A stretch of DNA of 64,000 nucleotides from Imbricaverruca yamaguchii (GCA_034440575.1 JAOTOL010001638.1:3085001-3149000); one strand, 5' to 3'; positions 1 to 12,316 are shown, numbered from the stretch's first letter. Notes: generated by a model not told the origin, from the letters alone. Numbers and translations: made by a program.

Positions 1-1312
1 GGGTCGTTACAAGAGATTACGGGCCCTTGCAAGCGTTTGCCCTCACTGAATAATGAAGCGAGATGTCTTGTTCAATGATGCTCTGACATCCTGCATATGA
101 TGCAAGTTTCAACTGTCTCCATTCCTGATGCATAGCACTGACATGCTTACTTACTATCTGAGGAGGAAGGAAATCCGACGATTTCCTTCCCTTTCTATGA
201 ACACAAATTCCATTTCCTATGAACATAAATATATAACAATAAACCAATACATCACTCATCGTTTTCGGTTCCGTTGCCCCGCAGATCAAAACCGGCGGCA
301 CCGCCCCTGCTCTGAAGTATTAAAGACGCTCTTCAAAACCACCGGATTATCCCCTGGAAAAGCGGTAAAGACGAACCTTACAATAAACCGAAGTCAGTTT
401 CAGTGGGCACAAGAAAGTAACTTGTGCCCAGTGGAATCGTTGTTTTTCAACAGACGTCTCTGAGAATGAAAAAAAAATATTGATTGGATGCACTTAGGAA
501 GGTTCACTTGCGCTTGGAAATCGTTATGGCCGCCCCTCATATTTTTTTTTTAACGTCAACCTTTCTTGGCATATCACGATCGAGATGTCGTATCCTTCCT
601 TACCCCACGGAGAATCTTCAGCCACTGGCGTATTTGCAAATTGTTCAAGGGGCCATCAAGGATCCCGGTGGTGTGCACAGGACGCCAAAGTATTCCAAAG
701 GGCGCCGACCTCAGCGGGAGAAGTTCCAGCGACAGTACTGTTTCCGCGGAGCGACAGTACTGAGTGAGAAAATACCGAGGGAGTCGCACTTTGAAGCTCC
801 CCAGGTCTATATTTGCCTTTAGATGGTTGCCTTTGGCTAGAAAAAAAAGCATAGGAGGCGAAGATCAGATGCAGTCAATTTTCCTGTGGGATTAGTCACC
901 GTTTGTAATTATTGGATTACCATTAATTCTGATAGTTGCCATCTCCGATCAGCACCACTTTCTGTCGTACAACTTCTGAGAGATGCCTATGCTTTCGACA
1001 ACTCTGGCTTTCCGCATCACTCTTACACCGTTGCAGCCCCTTTAGAAACCATTCCTGGAAAATAGCATGGGATGAAGCCAAGCAAGCAGCCCAACTAAGC
1101 GTGCCTCACGGACATCTACCTGCACCCAGGGTCGTCACAAGCGTGGATGGAAGGGCGTAAAGAGTGGACGATGGCTTCCATAACTTTGGTAATGGAACGG
1201 ACTAATTCTCCTCCTCATTTTCACCCTACTTGGTTACTTCTGGTGGCTCACCACCTGTCACTGCTTAGCATTTGACAGATGTTCGGTCGACGCCTCTGGA
1301 TTTGTTGCTCAC
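1..1312. other. nAChR intron 7, partial; nothing recognised
   Basis: Intronic sequence following exon 7. Several short open frames overlap on both strands, but none has a family motif or splice-compatible match to the expected M3-M4 loop. I see no repeat copy shared with the rest of the window. Confidence 0.5.
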
Positions 1313-1616
1313 CTGAAGTGGACGTTGAGGACCCCAACAGTGACGAGAATGGAGAACGTCACCAGTATCATGGTGAAGAGCAGGTATTTCCCCAGCAGAG
1401 GCACCGCGAGCGAAGTTGGCGGGATGATCTCGGCCAGCAGCAGGAAGAACACAGTGAGCGACAGCAGGATCGAGATGCACAGGGTGACCTTCTCTCCAGA
1501 GTCGGACGGTAGGTAGAACACCAATACGGTGAGGAACGAAATGCCCACGCAGGGAATGATGAGGTTCACCGTGTAGAAGAGTGTCTTGCGTCGCATGATG
1601 AGGTTAAAGGTGATGT
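1313..1616 (-). CDS. nAChR exon 7: M1, M2 and M3
   Basis: 304-nt exon encoding residues 231-331 plus two bases of an Arg codon. It starts [15 protein letters not shown] and runs through M1 (about 243-265), the pore helix M2 (about 274-294) and M3 (about 305-327), ending VLNVHF. The M1-M2 link reads SDSGEKVTL. Glu272 is the intermediate-ring charge and there is no inserted Pro-Ala, so the pore should be cation selective. The acceptor is gcccacag|acatc and the donor cttcag|gtgagc. The remaining part of the gene, with the cytoplasmic loop and M4, is beyond the left edge. Match to family is very strong. Confidence 0.97.
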
Positions 1617-3483
1617 CTGTGGGCAAAGAGAAAGAATGGCGCTGTGACGTTCGAACGCAAATCTGCCTAGTGTAAAAACTCTGTTGACAGCACCAGTTCA
1701 TTTGCTGCTGGCATATTTGGACTCCGGTTAGGTACAGTATTTTAGCCACAAACATTCCAGACACGCCCCTGAATTGGCGTTGCCGCGACTACCTATGCAC
1801 AAGTTGCAGGTGATTCCCGCTTAGTCTGCCGCTGCTATTAGCACAACAAATCCTCGAAGCTTTCCCAGATCATCCAGAATTGGTCTTGATCTACCACTGC
1901 TATCCATTGCTGCATCACCATTGCTTGATGACGCTTTTGAATCAGTGCCTTCACCAACCTTAAAAATAATTGGTGTCACTCTTGCATGAAGTGGAAGAGT
2001 GACACTACCACCACCCAAAGCATGTCACCGATGACACCTCTGGATCAGCACCTAATCCCTCCAGGGAAGAATACTAGGTGGCCTTTGATCTATGGGTTCC
2101 ACCACATGCGAGGGAGGGGTGATGGGACGTGACCCACCAACATTAAGTGTGGAGCGCAAAGTGTGCCAAATTGATGTGGAGAAGAACAATTATATTCCTG
2201 AGATTCCTGAGAAAAGATTCCTGATCGTAGGCCAAAGCTGCTTAAAACGGGGAGGGGGCTGACCTGTAGTAAGGTACTGGACTAAACCATAGAGTGCCAG
2301 ACATCCAGTTTTGGACTACACGCTGAGGGACCCATTATTTTCGCCGAGGCTCTCTTATCTTCATCGAAGGATTCCAAACATCCAAGCATCAAAGGCCTCG
2401 ACATGATTAAAAAATTTTAAAATGAGAACTTCAAAAATAGGAGGACCGATGATGACGGGGTACAGACCCCTGGTGGGCCCAACATGGAGTCTCGCCCCAC
2501 CCATGATGAATACTGTGGCGAAATCCATGCTTAAATCGGCACCTTCACCACACTGTCGACGACGATCCCTGGTGATGCCGACGAAGTGGCCAGTTTGAGT
2601 TATATTTACATAGACACTTCGATATCCTGAGGCCATTTCGTGCCGTGGAATGAAAAAATATAGTGCTGTAATAGTCAGTTTACCAGTCTCGGAGCAAATT
2701 GGTTAATGATCGCTAGCTCTGCACAGCTGGTTATCGACTCATCAAGTTCACTTCTATCCCCCTAGAGGTCGACACATCCGTTCGCAGCGCCATAGGTGGC
2801 GCCTCTGTAGCTGCAGTTGGCGGGTATGGTTGGCCGAATATTGACAGCTGGTGTGCATTAACATGATTACTGATCGGTTTTTAGCATCCACGTGAAGTGA
2901 AGCAATCGGTGAAGTTGCCGTCCGGCCGTGCCACCAATCGCACAGTGGAACCCGTTCAAACACCTCGGTTTCTGGCGTTACGGGTGGCAAAGCAAGCGAG
3001 ATGCTTGAACACTGTGCCGCCCATGAAATTCCAAAGCTTGGCATTCGCTCCATAGTGCTAGCTGGGGCAAAAGTGCTAAATGTGTGCATGCAACTACTAT
3101 GTCATCTTAATCCAGATGCTTTGCTGCTGTTGAGGAGCATAGCGAAATGGATGGTGGCATACGGAAAATGAGTGGGATTGCTAGTTCGACGGCTACAGCT
3201 GACACAAGACAAGCCACAAATACCAACAACACAGCACAGACACAGACAGGAAAAACAGGCTCCATATTTCTAAGACACTTATTAGTTCGCGAAAGCTGAC
3301 ATGCTCCCATATCCAACATGTAAACTATTTCAAGTGTCAAAATCCGCATTCGGTCAAGGAAGCGAGTGGAATCCATTACTTTGTTGAAGCAAGAAGAGTG
3401 GCTGCTACAATAATTATATCCTTGATTATCCACCTCGATAACGCCTGCATCGCCTGTATCTTAGATATCAAGTGACGGTTGGA
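1617..3483. other. nAChR intron 6, left part; nothing recognised
   Basis: Unique-looking intronic DNA. Short open frames of 65-111 codons on the minus strand show no motifs and are taken as chance. Confidence 0.5.
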
Positions 3484-3632
3484 GCGTTCCATGACAAATT
3501 GCCAATGTACCCTGCCGATTGAACACCATGGTATCTGATATTTTGATGACAACTGGCAGTTGTGGCGTTCCATGATAAATTGCCAATGTACCCTGCCAAT
3601 TGGACACCATGGTATCTCATGTTTTGATGAAA
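3484..3632. repeat. Tandem direct duplication, about 68-bp core at an 81-bp step
   Basis: A block from gcgttccatga to ttttgatga (3484-3551) recurs at 3565-3632 with a few substitutions. Both copies contain ccaatgtaccctgcc and accatggtatct. It is a simple intronic duplication of unknown origin. Confidence 0.85.
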
Positions 3633-3639
3633 ATCAGTG

Positions 3640-4632
3640 TGTAAGGTTCTTCAAAGCCCAGAATTAGTTTCCGTGAGACTTAGTCAATGGATTCAATACG
3701 TTAATCAGACCAAGGATTTTGGAGATACGAATCATCGGACTTTTGAAGTCATGTCATGCAGACTCGTGAAAGATATAAATGAATCCGGCTTATACTTGAT
3801 GAAAAACCAAGCATCGTGTATGGTACTGAAATCAGGAACCAACAATGACTGATTATCACAATAAACGTCATCGGTGCATAACCTTCCGACACATGACCTT
3901 TGTCAAGGCCCAAAGTTCAAAAAGATCAATTTTTTTGTTGTTTTCGATGTTCAAATATCCGTACAATTGTGTATCATAATATAAAATAAACAAGTGCTTA
4001 TTTCAGCAGGCATTATGCAAATGGGGCAGCCTTCTTAAAGGACTGAAGGGTGCCAATTTTGACGCATGCTATAAACTTGGTCGAGTTTGGTACCACGCAC
4101 AATCAGTCATGTACCATATCACGTGCTTGGGTACATGTTTATTGCATGACGCTTTGACCTTTTGGGACCCGACATACAGGTCATAATTGTGTCATTGTTT
4201 CATTGTATTTTATTTGCAACGTTGTTAACACATCGCGGATCGATATAATGTCCTTGCCTCGGTGGATGTGGATACCACATAATTCAATTCCTGTTGCACA
4301 AAATCCGCGGCTCTGAGTCAAGAAAACGTTACATCTTCGATTTTGTTATTCTGTCTAATGGCAACTGACAAGAGGTGGTGCAAAATACATTTTGCTCTGA
4401 GTTTGCTGCTGTGACGGTGCTTGGTTATGGACTCACCCACTGTTCCTTTTTTAACGCTTGAACATTGTGCAAATCTTCCTGGTCATTGTATCTCTTCATT
4501 AAAGCATTGCGAATGGTGTATTGGTGTTAAGCAATATGTACGCATGCATGTTTTGGAATTTATTTCATGTTTTGGCAAGCGCCTAGTTTGCAACTAGTCA
4601 ATATCACACGAACGTATTCATTCTCCGGAGCC
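3640..4632. other. Intronic spacer; nothing recognised
   Basis: AT-rich sequence without long frames, repeats shared in the window or other recognisable elements. Confidence 0.5.
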
Positions 4633-5634
4633 TTAACACTCGCACGTCCGGCGGTCCGCGCCAACTTCGCATGTTCGGGGGCAGGGGGCAGATGTCTGCC
4701 CATATATCTCTAGAACTATGCTAGCTGATGACAAACTGAAAACGGCGTTGGATAGCTGGTGATAGGCTCTATCGAAAGTGGTTCGGTCGTTTTTTTTTCG
4801 CTTAGTTAAATATTCAGGTCACTGGGTCATCATAGGTCAAATTCGACCAGATCGGGTGGGACTCTCAGATATTGACACATATCTCAGGACCTGTAACAGA
4901 TGGAAACAAACGGCGAACGCTATTCGACAGTCCTTGCAATGTGCTATCGACAATAGGCGGTGTGATTTAAGGTCAGGTCAACCGAAATTATGACCTCAAG
5001 TCAAGGTCGTCAAGTAGCCTAGGCAGGGCACGTAATGTATCAATCACGTCTTGGCGATACAAGCACAATGACGGTAATTTCAGCCTTCTAGCTCAATGCA
5101 GTGCGATATAATGCGCAGAAATGTGTAGTGATCTCGAGTGACCTCAGATGATCTTGGTGAGGTCACTGATCAAAAATGTCAGCGGTAACATTGAGCATAG
5201 CTTCCATCTACATGCCACAACCGTTGTAAGATCATTCCGAGCGCAAATATGTAAGGAGGAGACATTTGTACATTTTACCATAGCCCTATAATGGGGAAGC
5301 CATGGCCGCGACCTGACCTCAGATCAATGCTACGAAAAAAAACATGATATACATATTATGGTCCCTGATGAGATCATGATGTGTTTTAAGAATGAAATCA
5401 ATCGCCCAATTATTGTGGAAGTTATGTCACCTAGAACTCAGAGTATAGCTGGGTCACTTCGCCTGACCTGGTGACCTGACCTAAGATGACCGAGGGTCAA
5501 AAACGTATGAGGATATGCGGAAAAGACTAATGAGTAGCCATACGAGGTTTCGCCTTGCTAACTCGATTAGTATGGCGGCAAACTGGGAAAAACCGCAGGG
5601 GGCAGATATCTGCCCACGGACGTTCGCGTGTTAA
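4633..5634 (-). mobile_element. TTAA-flanked family A element, copy 1 (piggyBac-like, non-autonomous)
   Basis: 1002-bp element bounded by TTAA at both ends. Its terminal inverted repeats read cactcgcacgtccg on the left and, reversed, cacgcgaacgtccg on the right. TTAA target duplication plus short inverted termini starting CAC is the piggyBac superfamily pattern. A palindrome gggcagatatctgccc lies just inside the right terminus and a one-base variant inside the left. The body is the reverse complement of copy 3 (51921-53309), from which about 400 bp of the interior is missing. Many TGACCT/AGGTCA motifs occur. No transposase is encoded. Confidence 0.85.
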
Positions 5635-6744
5635 GCATCCATGCTAAAGCTATAACTGAATCTATGGCTGGATCGCTAACAGTGATCCAGTCGAAGCGAA
5701 GCAAGCGAAGATTTTGGCCACCAGAAGCGAAAACTCCGAATCCTGACGGTATCGACGCTCTTTAAGCCGAGCACAATGAGCTTCTTTGGTGCTTCTGACT
5801 GACTTGCAACAACTAGCCGAAAGGTAATAAAAAGGAGATTGGTGTTCTGCTCGAGTTTCCCTCATTTAGTCGAGGCAAACGTGCCACAGACGATACAAAA
5901 AGCAAAGTGCGTTCGTTTCGTGAATCTGACGATATCAAAACGGAGGAAGTGCCCGTACCAAACAGACTCGCTAGCTATTCAACACTTGGATGGGAAGAAA
6001 CTGGGAGTGCGGAAAATTACAATGCCGGGAGGCAGCAATAGGTTATGTATGTTATATATGGCAGCATATGTTCAAGGACAATATGGGCAATCCCAGACTT
6101 AGATTTTTGCCGTTTGCCTCCCTCCGATCATAGCACTGTGTGTTAGCAGACAGTGGAGTCACATTGCTGAGGTTCAGAGCAAGTCCTACAAAGAGCTGAT
6201 ATATGCGCTTGGGCATGATGAAGCATTGATCGTTGGGGATTCCTTCGAAAGTTGGTCATATATTGCACCAAACCCAATCGAACCAGCAAGGGCTCCTTTG
6301 GTCCACGTATAAAGACATTCCAGTGTATAGTTATAACGGCCAGTGTAGAGTGCATGCATCCTTTTGTGTTGTGCACCCGGTCTGGACATTCAAGCTTCTG
6401 TTTTACTTCCAACTGTTGCAAACACAACTTGGCCTAGGTTATCTGATTCAGTCACTTCCTAATGCCACACATTCTTTCGATGCATATGCATTATTTACCG
6501 ATTGGCCATAGCGGTTAATACAGAACAAGTGTAGCTTTTTATGCATATGTTACCAAGAGGACTATGACATACCATGTGAATAACATTGGTATGCAAACTC
6601 TCTTGGTTAAAAAAAATGTGTGCTGGTATTTGGGGAACTGTAAAGCTCTCCATAGCGCGGGCAGCCTGCTAAGAACACGTGCTGGTTAGATTTCGACTGC
6701 AGAAAACTTGCTTCATTACTGTGAACGGAACCCCAGTGGGAGCA
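5635..6744. other. Intronic spacer; weak RT-like words only
   Basis: Open frames of about 90 codons overlap on both strands at 6143-6511. One minus-strand reading contains LGLVQYMTNF, faintly like Ty3/gypsy reverse transcriptase, but it stands alone. No call is made. Confidence 0.4.
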
Positions 6745-7580
6745 TTAACCCGCGCCGTCTATCCTGCCAAATCCTCCCACCCCGTCTCGGGGGGGAGGGC
6801 GGCTGAAGACCCCCTCTAAAATAAAAACTAAGAATCGCACGAAAACGAAAGAGGTGTCATCGGAAAGCACTCGACGAGTAGGGTCCGGGTCCACCCCCCA
6901 AAAAATGTCCCCACAAAAGTGACGTCACCAGAGGGGCTAGTTTTTCACGACTTGCATTATGTTTTTTACTCTGGGGAGTTCATTTTGGGGGACATATGAA
7001 AAAACAAAATTTATTTGGAATGAGAAAAGGACAGCAAAATTGACCAGGACTATCATTTTTTTGGCCCCGCAAAAATAAAAATTTTGTTTTTTGAAATTTC
7101 AAAATTTTTGGTTTTCAAGTTTTCTTTAATTTTCCTTCTCCAATGGGTAGAGAACACCGATAAATGTTGTTGGAAGTCAACTATCCCTAATAAAAAATGC
7201 TTACTGTAGCCAGAATCCTGTGTTTGAACTGCAATATGGCAGATACGCAAAATTTATATGTAGTCAAAAACGAAAACAATGAAAACTTCAACTTATACGT
7301 TTTGTTTCATCTGTAAGGATAAGCAAACGCTGAAGGTTTCATTAAAATATATGTATCCGTTAAAGCGTGACGACTGGTTGAACATTTCTGGAGGTGACCT
7401 CACTTGACCTTGACTAACTCGTTGACCCTAGATGTCCTGACCTAAAAATGTTGAATCAACATGTCAAATTGATGTGGGAAAAGGTATGCCACATTTGGGC
7501 GCGCTGCCGCGCCCCGTTCGTCCGCTATTCGTGAAACACCTGAGGGGGCGGTTGAAGCCCCCCCCCCCCCAAGAGGGTTC
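6745..7580 (-). mobile_element. TTAA-flanked family B element, copy 1 (right end incomplete)
   Basis: Begins TTAAcccgcgccgtc, then accccgtctcggggggg. It runs inverted relative to copies 2-4 and shares their body, including the ttccttctccaatgg block, the run of A/T-rich words and the ggaggtgacctcacttgacc segment. The right end stops after a C-run near 7575, without the expected gacggg and TTAA, so that terminus is lost or rearranged. There is no coding capacity. It is a non-autonomous piggyBac-like element by comparison with copy 2, whose TTAA target duplication is proved by an empty site. Confidence 0.8.
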
Positions 7581-8375
7581 AGTCATTGCTCATCACTACG
7601 TCTCCTGCAGTTGAGACAGATGTGCGTCAGGCTAATCGAATCCGCAGAGCGCAAGTAAAAAAGGGACACGAGTGGTTACGATAAAGCCATGCACTTAATA
7701 ACAACGAAACCGCTGTATGCGAGCTTCTGCCAGGGAAGATAGTGATGTAAAGTCGGTTATGAGGATGTTTTTGAAGGAATCGTTAGGCGTCGTGAGAGAA
7801 CATAATACCGGTGGCACCTATCTGGTGGTGGGTTTGTGAAGGAACATCACCAGAATTGGCTTGCTCTGAGTAATGCTATATTCCCGTTTCTAGAGGAGGT
7901 GCAAGTGATTTTTAATGGCCAAATTTGAACAACATTGAAATAAGCTCTCATATGATGTGTAGTTCGGTGCATTGCAAAATCATTTCACCCTGTTACTTTG
8001 CCCTCAAAGTGAAATGGGAGCAATTGACCACTCAACTTCTTGTACCAAAACGCATCGTACATCTTCTGTGTGATGTGCTGACAATTTCGAATGTTCTTAA
8101 CTAAACGAAAATTGAGCGTGCAACATGTTGACTTCTTCAATAACCTCCATGAAGTTTTAGCCCTGTCATTTATATACTAGATTCCAGGATTTGTGTACAA
8201 AATTGCCACCTTGTATCCCTTTAAATTGCATATCAGATCTTCTGCATTAGCGATTTAGTTGTAAATGGTCTCAAATAGACCAGCATAAAATCAGGTGCCT
8301 CCTGATGGCACGCTCGACTACTTTTATAAACATATAAACCTGCTATGTTTACCTTTTGGTGTGAAAGCCCATGAG
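7581..8375. other. Intronic spacer; nothing recognised
   Basis: No shared repeats or plausible exons seen between the family B copy and LINE 1. Confidence 0.45.
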
Positions 8376-8598
8376 GGCGGCTTTAAGTGCCATCAGATGG
8401 GAAGAAGAATTATAAAAATTTGAATGCATGTGAAATGTGGGAAAAGTTCAAATCTTACTTGATGAAAATTCAGATTAGACATGTCCCCCAAAAGCAAAGG
8501 CGCAAAAGAAGGGTAGGAAAGCCAGCATGGCTTACACCAGACTTTTAAATTAGGACTAAGAAAAGCAATTAAGGCTAAGAAAGCTGCATTTAGAGTGC

Positions 8599-9476
8599 TT
8601 AACAAGTCCCGTCTCCGGGGGGGGAGTCTTCAATCACCCTCCTCATGGTTTTCGCGGATAGTGGACGAACGGCGAGCGGCAGCGCACCCAAATTTGGCAT
8701 ACCTTTTTCCACATCAATTTGGCATGTGGTTTCAAAATGTTGAGGTCAGGCCATCTAGGGTCAACGAGTTAGTCAAGGTCAAGTGAGGTCACCTCCAAAA
8801 AAAGTTCAACCGGTCGTCACGCTTTAACGGATACAGATATTTTAATAAAACTTTCAGCGTTCGCTTATCTTTAGGGATGCAACAGAACGTTCGAGTGGAA
8901 TTTTTCTTCTTTGTTTTTCGTTTTTGACTACATATAAATTTTGCATATTTTCCAATTGCAGTTCAAATAGAGGATTCGGGCTAAAGTAAGCATTTTTTAC
9001 TAGGGCACGTTAAATTTCAACAACGTTTCTCGGTCTGTTCTATTCATTGGAGGAGGAAAATTAGAGAAAACTTGAAAACTATAATTTTTGAAATTTTCAG
9101 AAATTTTTTATGGCCAAAAAAAAATATATTGGCCTGGTCGATTTCGCTGTCCATTTCTCACTCGAAATAAATTTTGTTTTTTTTCACATATTCCCAAATC
9201 ACATATTCCCCAGAGCCAAAGACATAATGTAAGTCGTGAAAAGTCGTGAAAATTTAGCCCCCTGGTGACGCCACTTTTGGGGGGAAATTGTTTTAGGGGG
9301 TGGACCCGGACCCTATTAGTCGAGCGCTTTCCGATGACACCTCTTTCTTTTTCCTGCAATGCTTAATTAGGATTTTAGAGGGGGTACTAACCGCCCCCCA
9401 CCCCCACCCCAACCCACCCCCCACCCCCCAGAGACGGGGTGTGAGGATCCGACCGGAAAGACGGCGCTCATGTTAA
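8599..9476 (+). mobile_element. TTAA-flanked family B element, copy 2, inserted in LINE 1
   Basis: 878-bp element with TTAA at both ends. The left terminus reads TTAAcaagtcccgtctccgg and the right, reversed, TTAAcatgagcgccgtcttt. LINE 1 reads tagagtgc up to the left TTAA and gaagcttcaaat after the right one. LINE 2 has the uninterrupted version at the same place (tagagtttttaaagaagcc), so removing the element and one TTAA restores the LINE. That is direct proof of boundaries and of TTAA target duplication, the piggyBac hallmark. C/G homopolymer runs sit next to each terminus. No transposase is present. Confidence 0.93.
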
Positions 9477-10023
9477 GGAAGCTTCAAATATCGTGAATCT
9501 AAAGGCGTATCGAAAAGCTAGAGACACTGTGAAGAAAAAAACCAGAGCAGCAAAGCGAGCAAAAGAACTGGATTTGGCTAGGAACTGTAATGGGGACAGC
9601 ACAAATTTCTTTAGTTTCTACGAGCTGAGTAAAGTTTCTAGCACAATTGGTCCACTGGAAGTAAACGGGACTATGTTGGGTGAGGATAGTAAGATGGTTA
9701 AGGAGCTGAGCAAGCAATTTAAATCAGTGTTTGCATTGAAAGATATGGCCCATCTGCCGACCGTACACCATAGTTCAGTGACATGTGATGGGATAAATGA
9801 TGTTGATTTCATTGATAGTGATGTTGTTTTTAATCATCTCAGGAAAATAAAGCCAAACAAGGCAGCAGAACCTGATGAAATTTATGCTAGGGTATTGCGG
9901 GAAGCTGAAAAGGAACTGGCGTTTCCACTTAGTATAATATGTTGTAGATCAGTTTCACAAAATGAAATTCCACCAGACTGGAAAAGGGCAAATGTAGTTC
10001 CTATTTTCAAGAAAGGAGAAAGA

Positions 10024-10084
10024 TTGATTGATTGATTATTTGGGCTTAAGGGCGCATCAACTGCTACTGGTTATGTAGCGCCCA
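10024..10084 (-). mobile_element. Ultra-short retroposon-like insert with 16-bp target duplication
   Basis: A 61-bp insert inside LINE 1, flanked by a perfect 16-bp duplication (caagaaaggagaaaga at 10008-10023 and 10085-10100). LINE 2 has that sequence once, proving insertion. On the minus strand it reads tgggcgctacataacc, then gcgcccttaagcccaaataa, then a (tcaa)n tail. GGGCGC and GCGCCC can pair as a hairpin. The copy at 49432-49495 begins at the same base and has a (ctaa)n tail. Confidence 0.85.
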
Positions 10085-11646
10085 CAAGAAAGGAGAAAGA
10101 GGGAAAGTTGAAAACCATAGGCCAGTAAGTCTCACATCCCTAGTCTGCAAGGTACTTGAATCAATTATCAGAGATAAAATAGTAAGTTATCTGGAAGGAA
10201 ACAGATTGATTCAAGATACTCAACATGAATTTAGAAAAGGGCGATCGTGTCTCACAAATCTCTTGGACTTTTTGAACTTCGTCACAGAACAAGTTGATCA
10301 GGGAAATCAGGTTGATGTATCAGCATATCTTGACTTTAGTAAGGCCTTCGACAAGGTACCCCATAGACGGCTAATGATGCAGCTTCAGGTCCATGTTATT
10401 GCAGGTAGCATCTTAAAATGGATAATGTTGTGGCTTTCAGATAGACAGCAAGGAGTCATGCTAAATGGTACAAAGTCATCATGGCAAAGTGTTCTTAGTG
10501 GAGTCCCCCAGGGGTCGGTACTGAGGCCACTACTGTTCATTATATTTATAGATAACATTGAAAGTGGCCTAAGCAGTAAGGTTTTTTAATTTGCTGATGA
10601 CTTGAAGGTCTTTAGGGCAATAACAGGTAACAATGAGCATATATCGCTGCAGAAAGACTTAGACGAAATTGTGAATTGGTCCGAAGAATGGCAATTGAAA
10701 TATAACTTCAATAAGTGCAAAATCATGCATGTGAGTAAGCAGCATATGAAGTCTCCATACTTGATGGGTGGCCAAGTGCTATCAGTGACTCAACAGGAGA
10801 AGGACCTAGGTATTATTCTAAACACAAAATTGGGGGCATCAGAACAGACCAAGGAAGCCAGGAAGAAGGCACTGAAAATCCTTGGGGCAATAAATGGAAA
10901 TATATCATGCAGAAGTAGGGAAGTCATCAGGAAGCTTTACTGTGCATATGTCAGGCCACATTTGAAATACTACATCCAAGCTTGGTCTCCTAGCTATGAA
11001 AGGATTGTTGGCTTTTAGAGAGAGTACAAAAGATGGCTACAAAAATGGTTAATGGTATAAGCAACCTGGCATATGAGGAAAGATTGAAGAAATTGAATAT
11101 GTTTTCACTTAGATATAGAAGGCTGAGAGGCGATCCCATCGTGGTCTTTAAATTTGTCAATGGTCTGGAGAAGGGATATCTGGGGAAAATGTTTGAATTT
11201 AACAGAAATGATGCAATTATAAGTCATCAATTCAAAATTAAAGTTAACCACACCAGAACAAGGTTAAGACAATCTTCCTTCACCAATCGGGTAGTAAAAC
11301 ACTGCCAGAAACCATTGTCAGTAGCAGCACATTGAACATCTTTAAAAACCACATAGACAATCATTATAAGAATACAGGGTTCCCTTTTCAGTATTCCAGG
11401 GAGGGCTGATCAACGGCTTTGGTGGGCAAATGGTTGAGTGTACAGAGTGCAACCAAGAAGGGCCCTTGTGGCTCATAGTGGCACTAACTTTGTATGTCTT
11501 AATGCATTTATGTCTTTATGAAGCATTCAGACATTATTGTGGTTCTGACATGATTCGATACGCGTCAAACGCCACATTTGCTGCCCTGAGAATCCGTAGG
11601 GCAGCAGAACGGCGGAAAGGCAAAAATAAAGTTCCAGCCTTGATCA

Positions 11647-11684
11647 GTTAGTTATTTGGGTTTTAGGGCGCATCAACTGCAATG
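11647..11684 (-). mobile_element. Ultra-short retroposon-like insert, shorter copy
   Basis: 38-bp insert with a 16-bp flanking duplication differing at two or three bases (gttccagccttgatca versus gttccagcctgaatca). On the minus strand it reads cattgcagttgatgcgccc, then taaaacccaaataactaac, matching the 3' part of the copies at 10024 and 49432. The 5' half with the GGGCGC arm is missing. Confidence 0.7.
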
Positions 11685-11797
11685 GTTCCAGCCTGAATCA
11701 ATGCCAAGTAACATCGGCTCTGTCACGCCAAAATTGTGTAGGAGAAATGCATGCTTGAAGATGCATCCATTTCATTCAACGTCCAAAGGCGCAATTC

Positions 11798-12316
11798 TTA
11801 ACACGCGCACGTCCGGGGGAGCAGATATCTGCCCCCTGCGATTTTTCTTAATTTGCCGCCAAACTAATCGGGTTAACAAGGTCAAACTTAGCGTAACTGC
11901 TCATTGGTCTTTCTCCGCATATCCTCATGCATATTTAACCCTGGGTCATCTCAGGTCAGGTCACCAGGCCAGTCGAAGTGACCCAACTACACTCGGAGTT
12001 CTAGGTGGCATAACTTCCACAATAATTGGACGATTGATTTCAAACTTATAACACGTCATGATCTCATCAGGGAGCATCACATATATACCGTTTTTTGTAT
12101 TGACCTGAGGTCAGGTGGCGACCATGGCTTCCCCTATTATAGGGCTAAGGTAAAATATATAAATGTTTCCTGGTTACATACTTGCTCTCGGAATGACATC
12201 AAAACGGTTGTGGCTTGTAGTTTGAAGCTATGCTCAACGTTCCCGCTGACATTTTTGCTCAGTGACCTCTCCAAGGTCATCTGAGGTCACCAGAGATCAT
12301 TGACACATTTCTGCGC
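11798..12316 (+). mobile_element. TTAA-flanked family A element, copy 2, right-truncated
   Basis: Starts TTAAcacgcgcacgtccggg, followed by the subterminal cagatatctg palindrome. It tracks copy 3 (51921 onward) closely to about 12316, where similarity stops at ctgcgcatg. The right terminus is missing. It contains tgacctgaggtcagg and several further TGACCT half-sites. It is in the opposite orientation to copy 1 within the same intron. Confidence 0.85.

Larger units (their letters stand above)
8376..11520 (+). pseudogene. LINE 1: 5'-truncated, broken CR1-like non-LTR retrotransposon
   Basis: A decayed LINE whose body matches LINE 2 (13876-16700) in reverse. The left edge is near 8376, inside the 3' part of the endonuclease region. 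Reverse transcriptase readings lie at 9493-10035, 10206-10589, 10602-11018 and 11033-11335. Recognisable motifs include [24 protein letters not shown] and FADDLKVF. The last is cut off by a stop directly before FADD, and VPQGSVLGP has become VPQGSVLRP. Further breaks are a family B element at 8599-9476, a 61-bp retroposon-like insert at 10024-10084 and frame shifts near 11020. The 3' end carries imperfect atgtcttt-type repeats, typical of CR1-group termini. It cannot make an active enzyme. Clade assignment (CR1 versus other jockey-superfamily lineages) is by motif style only. Confidence 0.9.

Noticed and set aside
6143..6427. Minus-strand LGLVQYMTNF resembling Ty3/gypsy reverse transcriptase
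   Set aside because: A single short resemblance without flanking RT or RNase H motifs in any frame.
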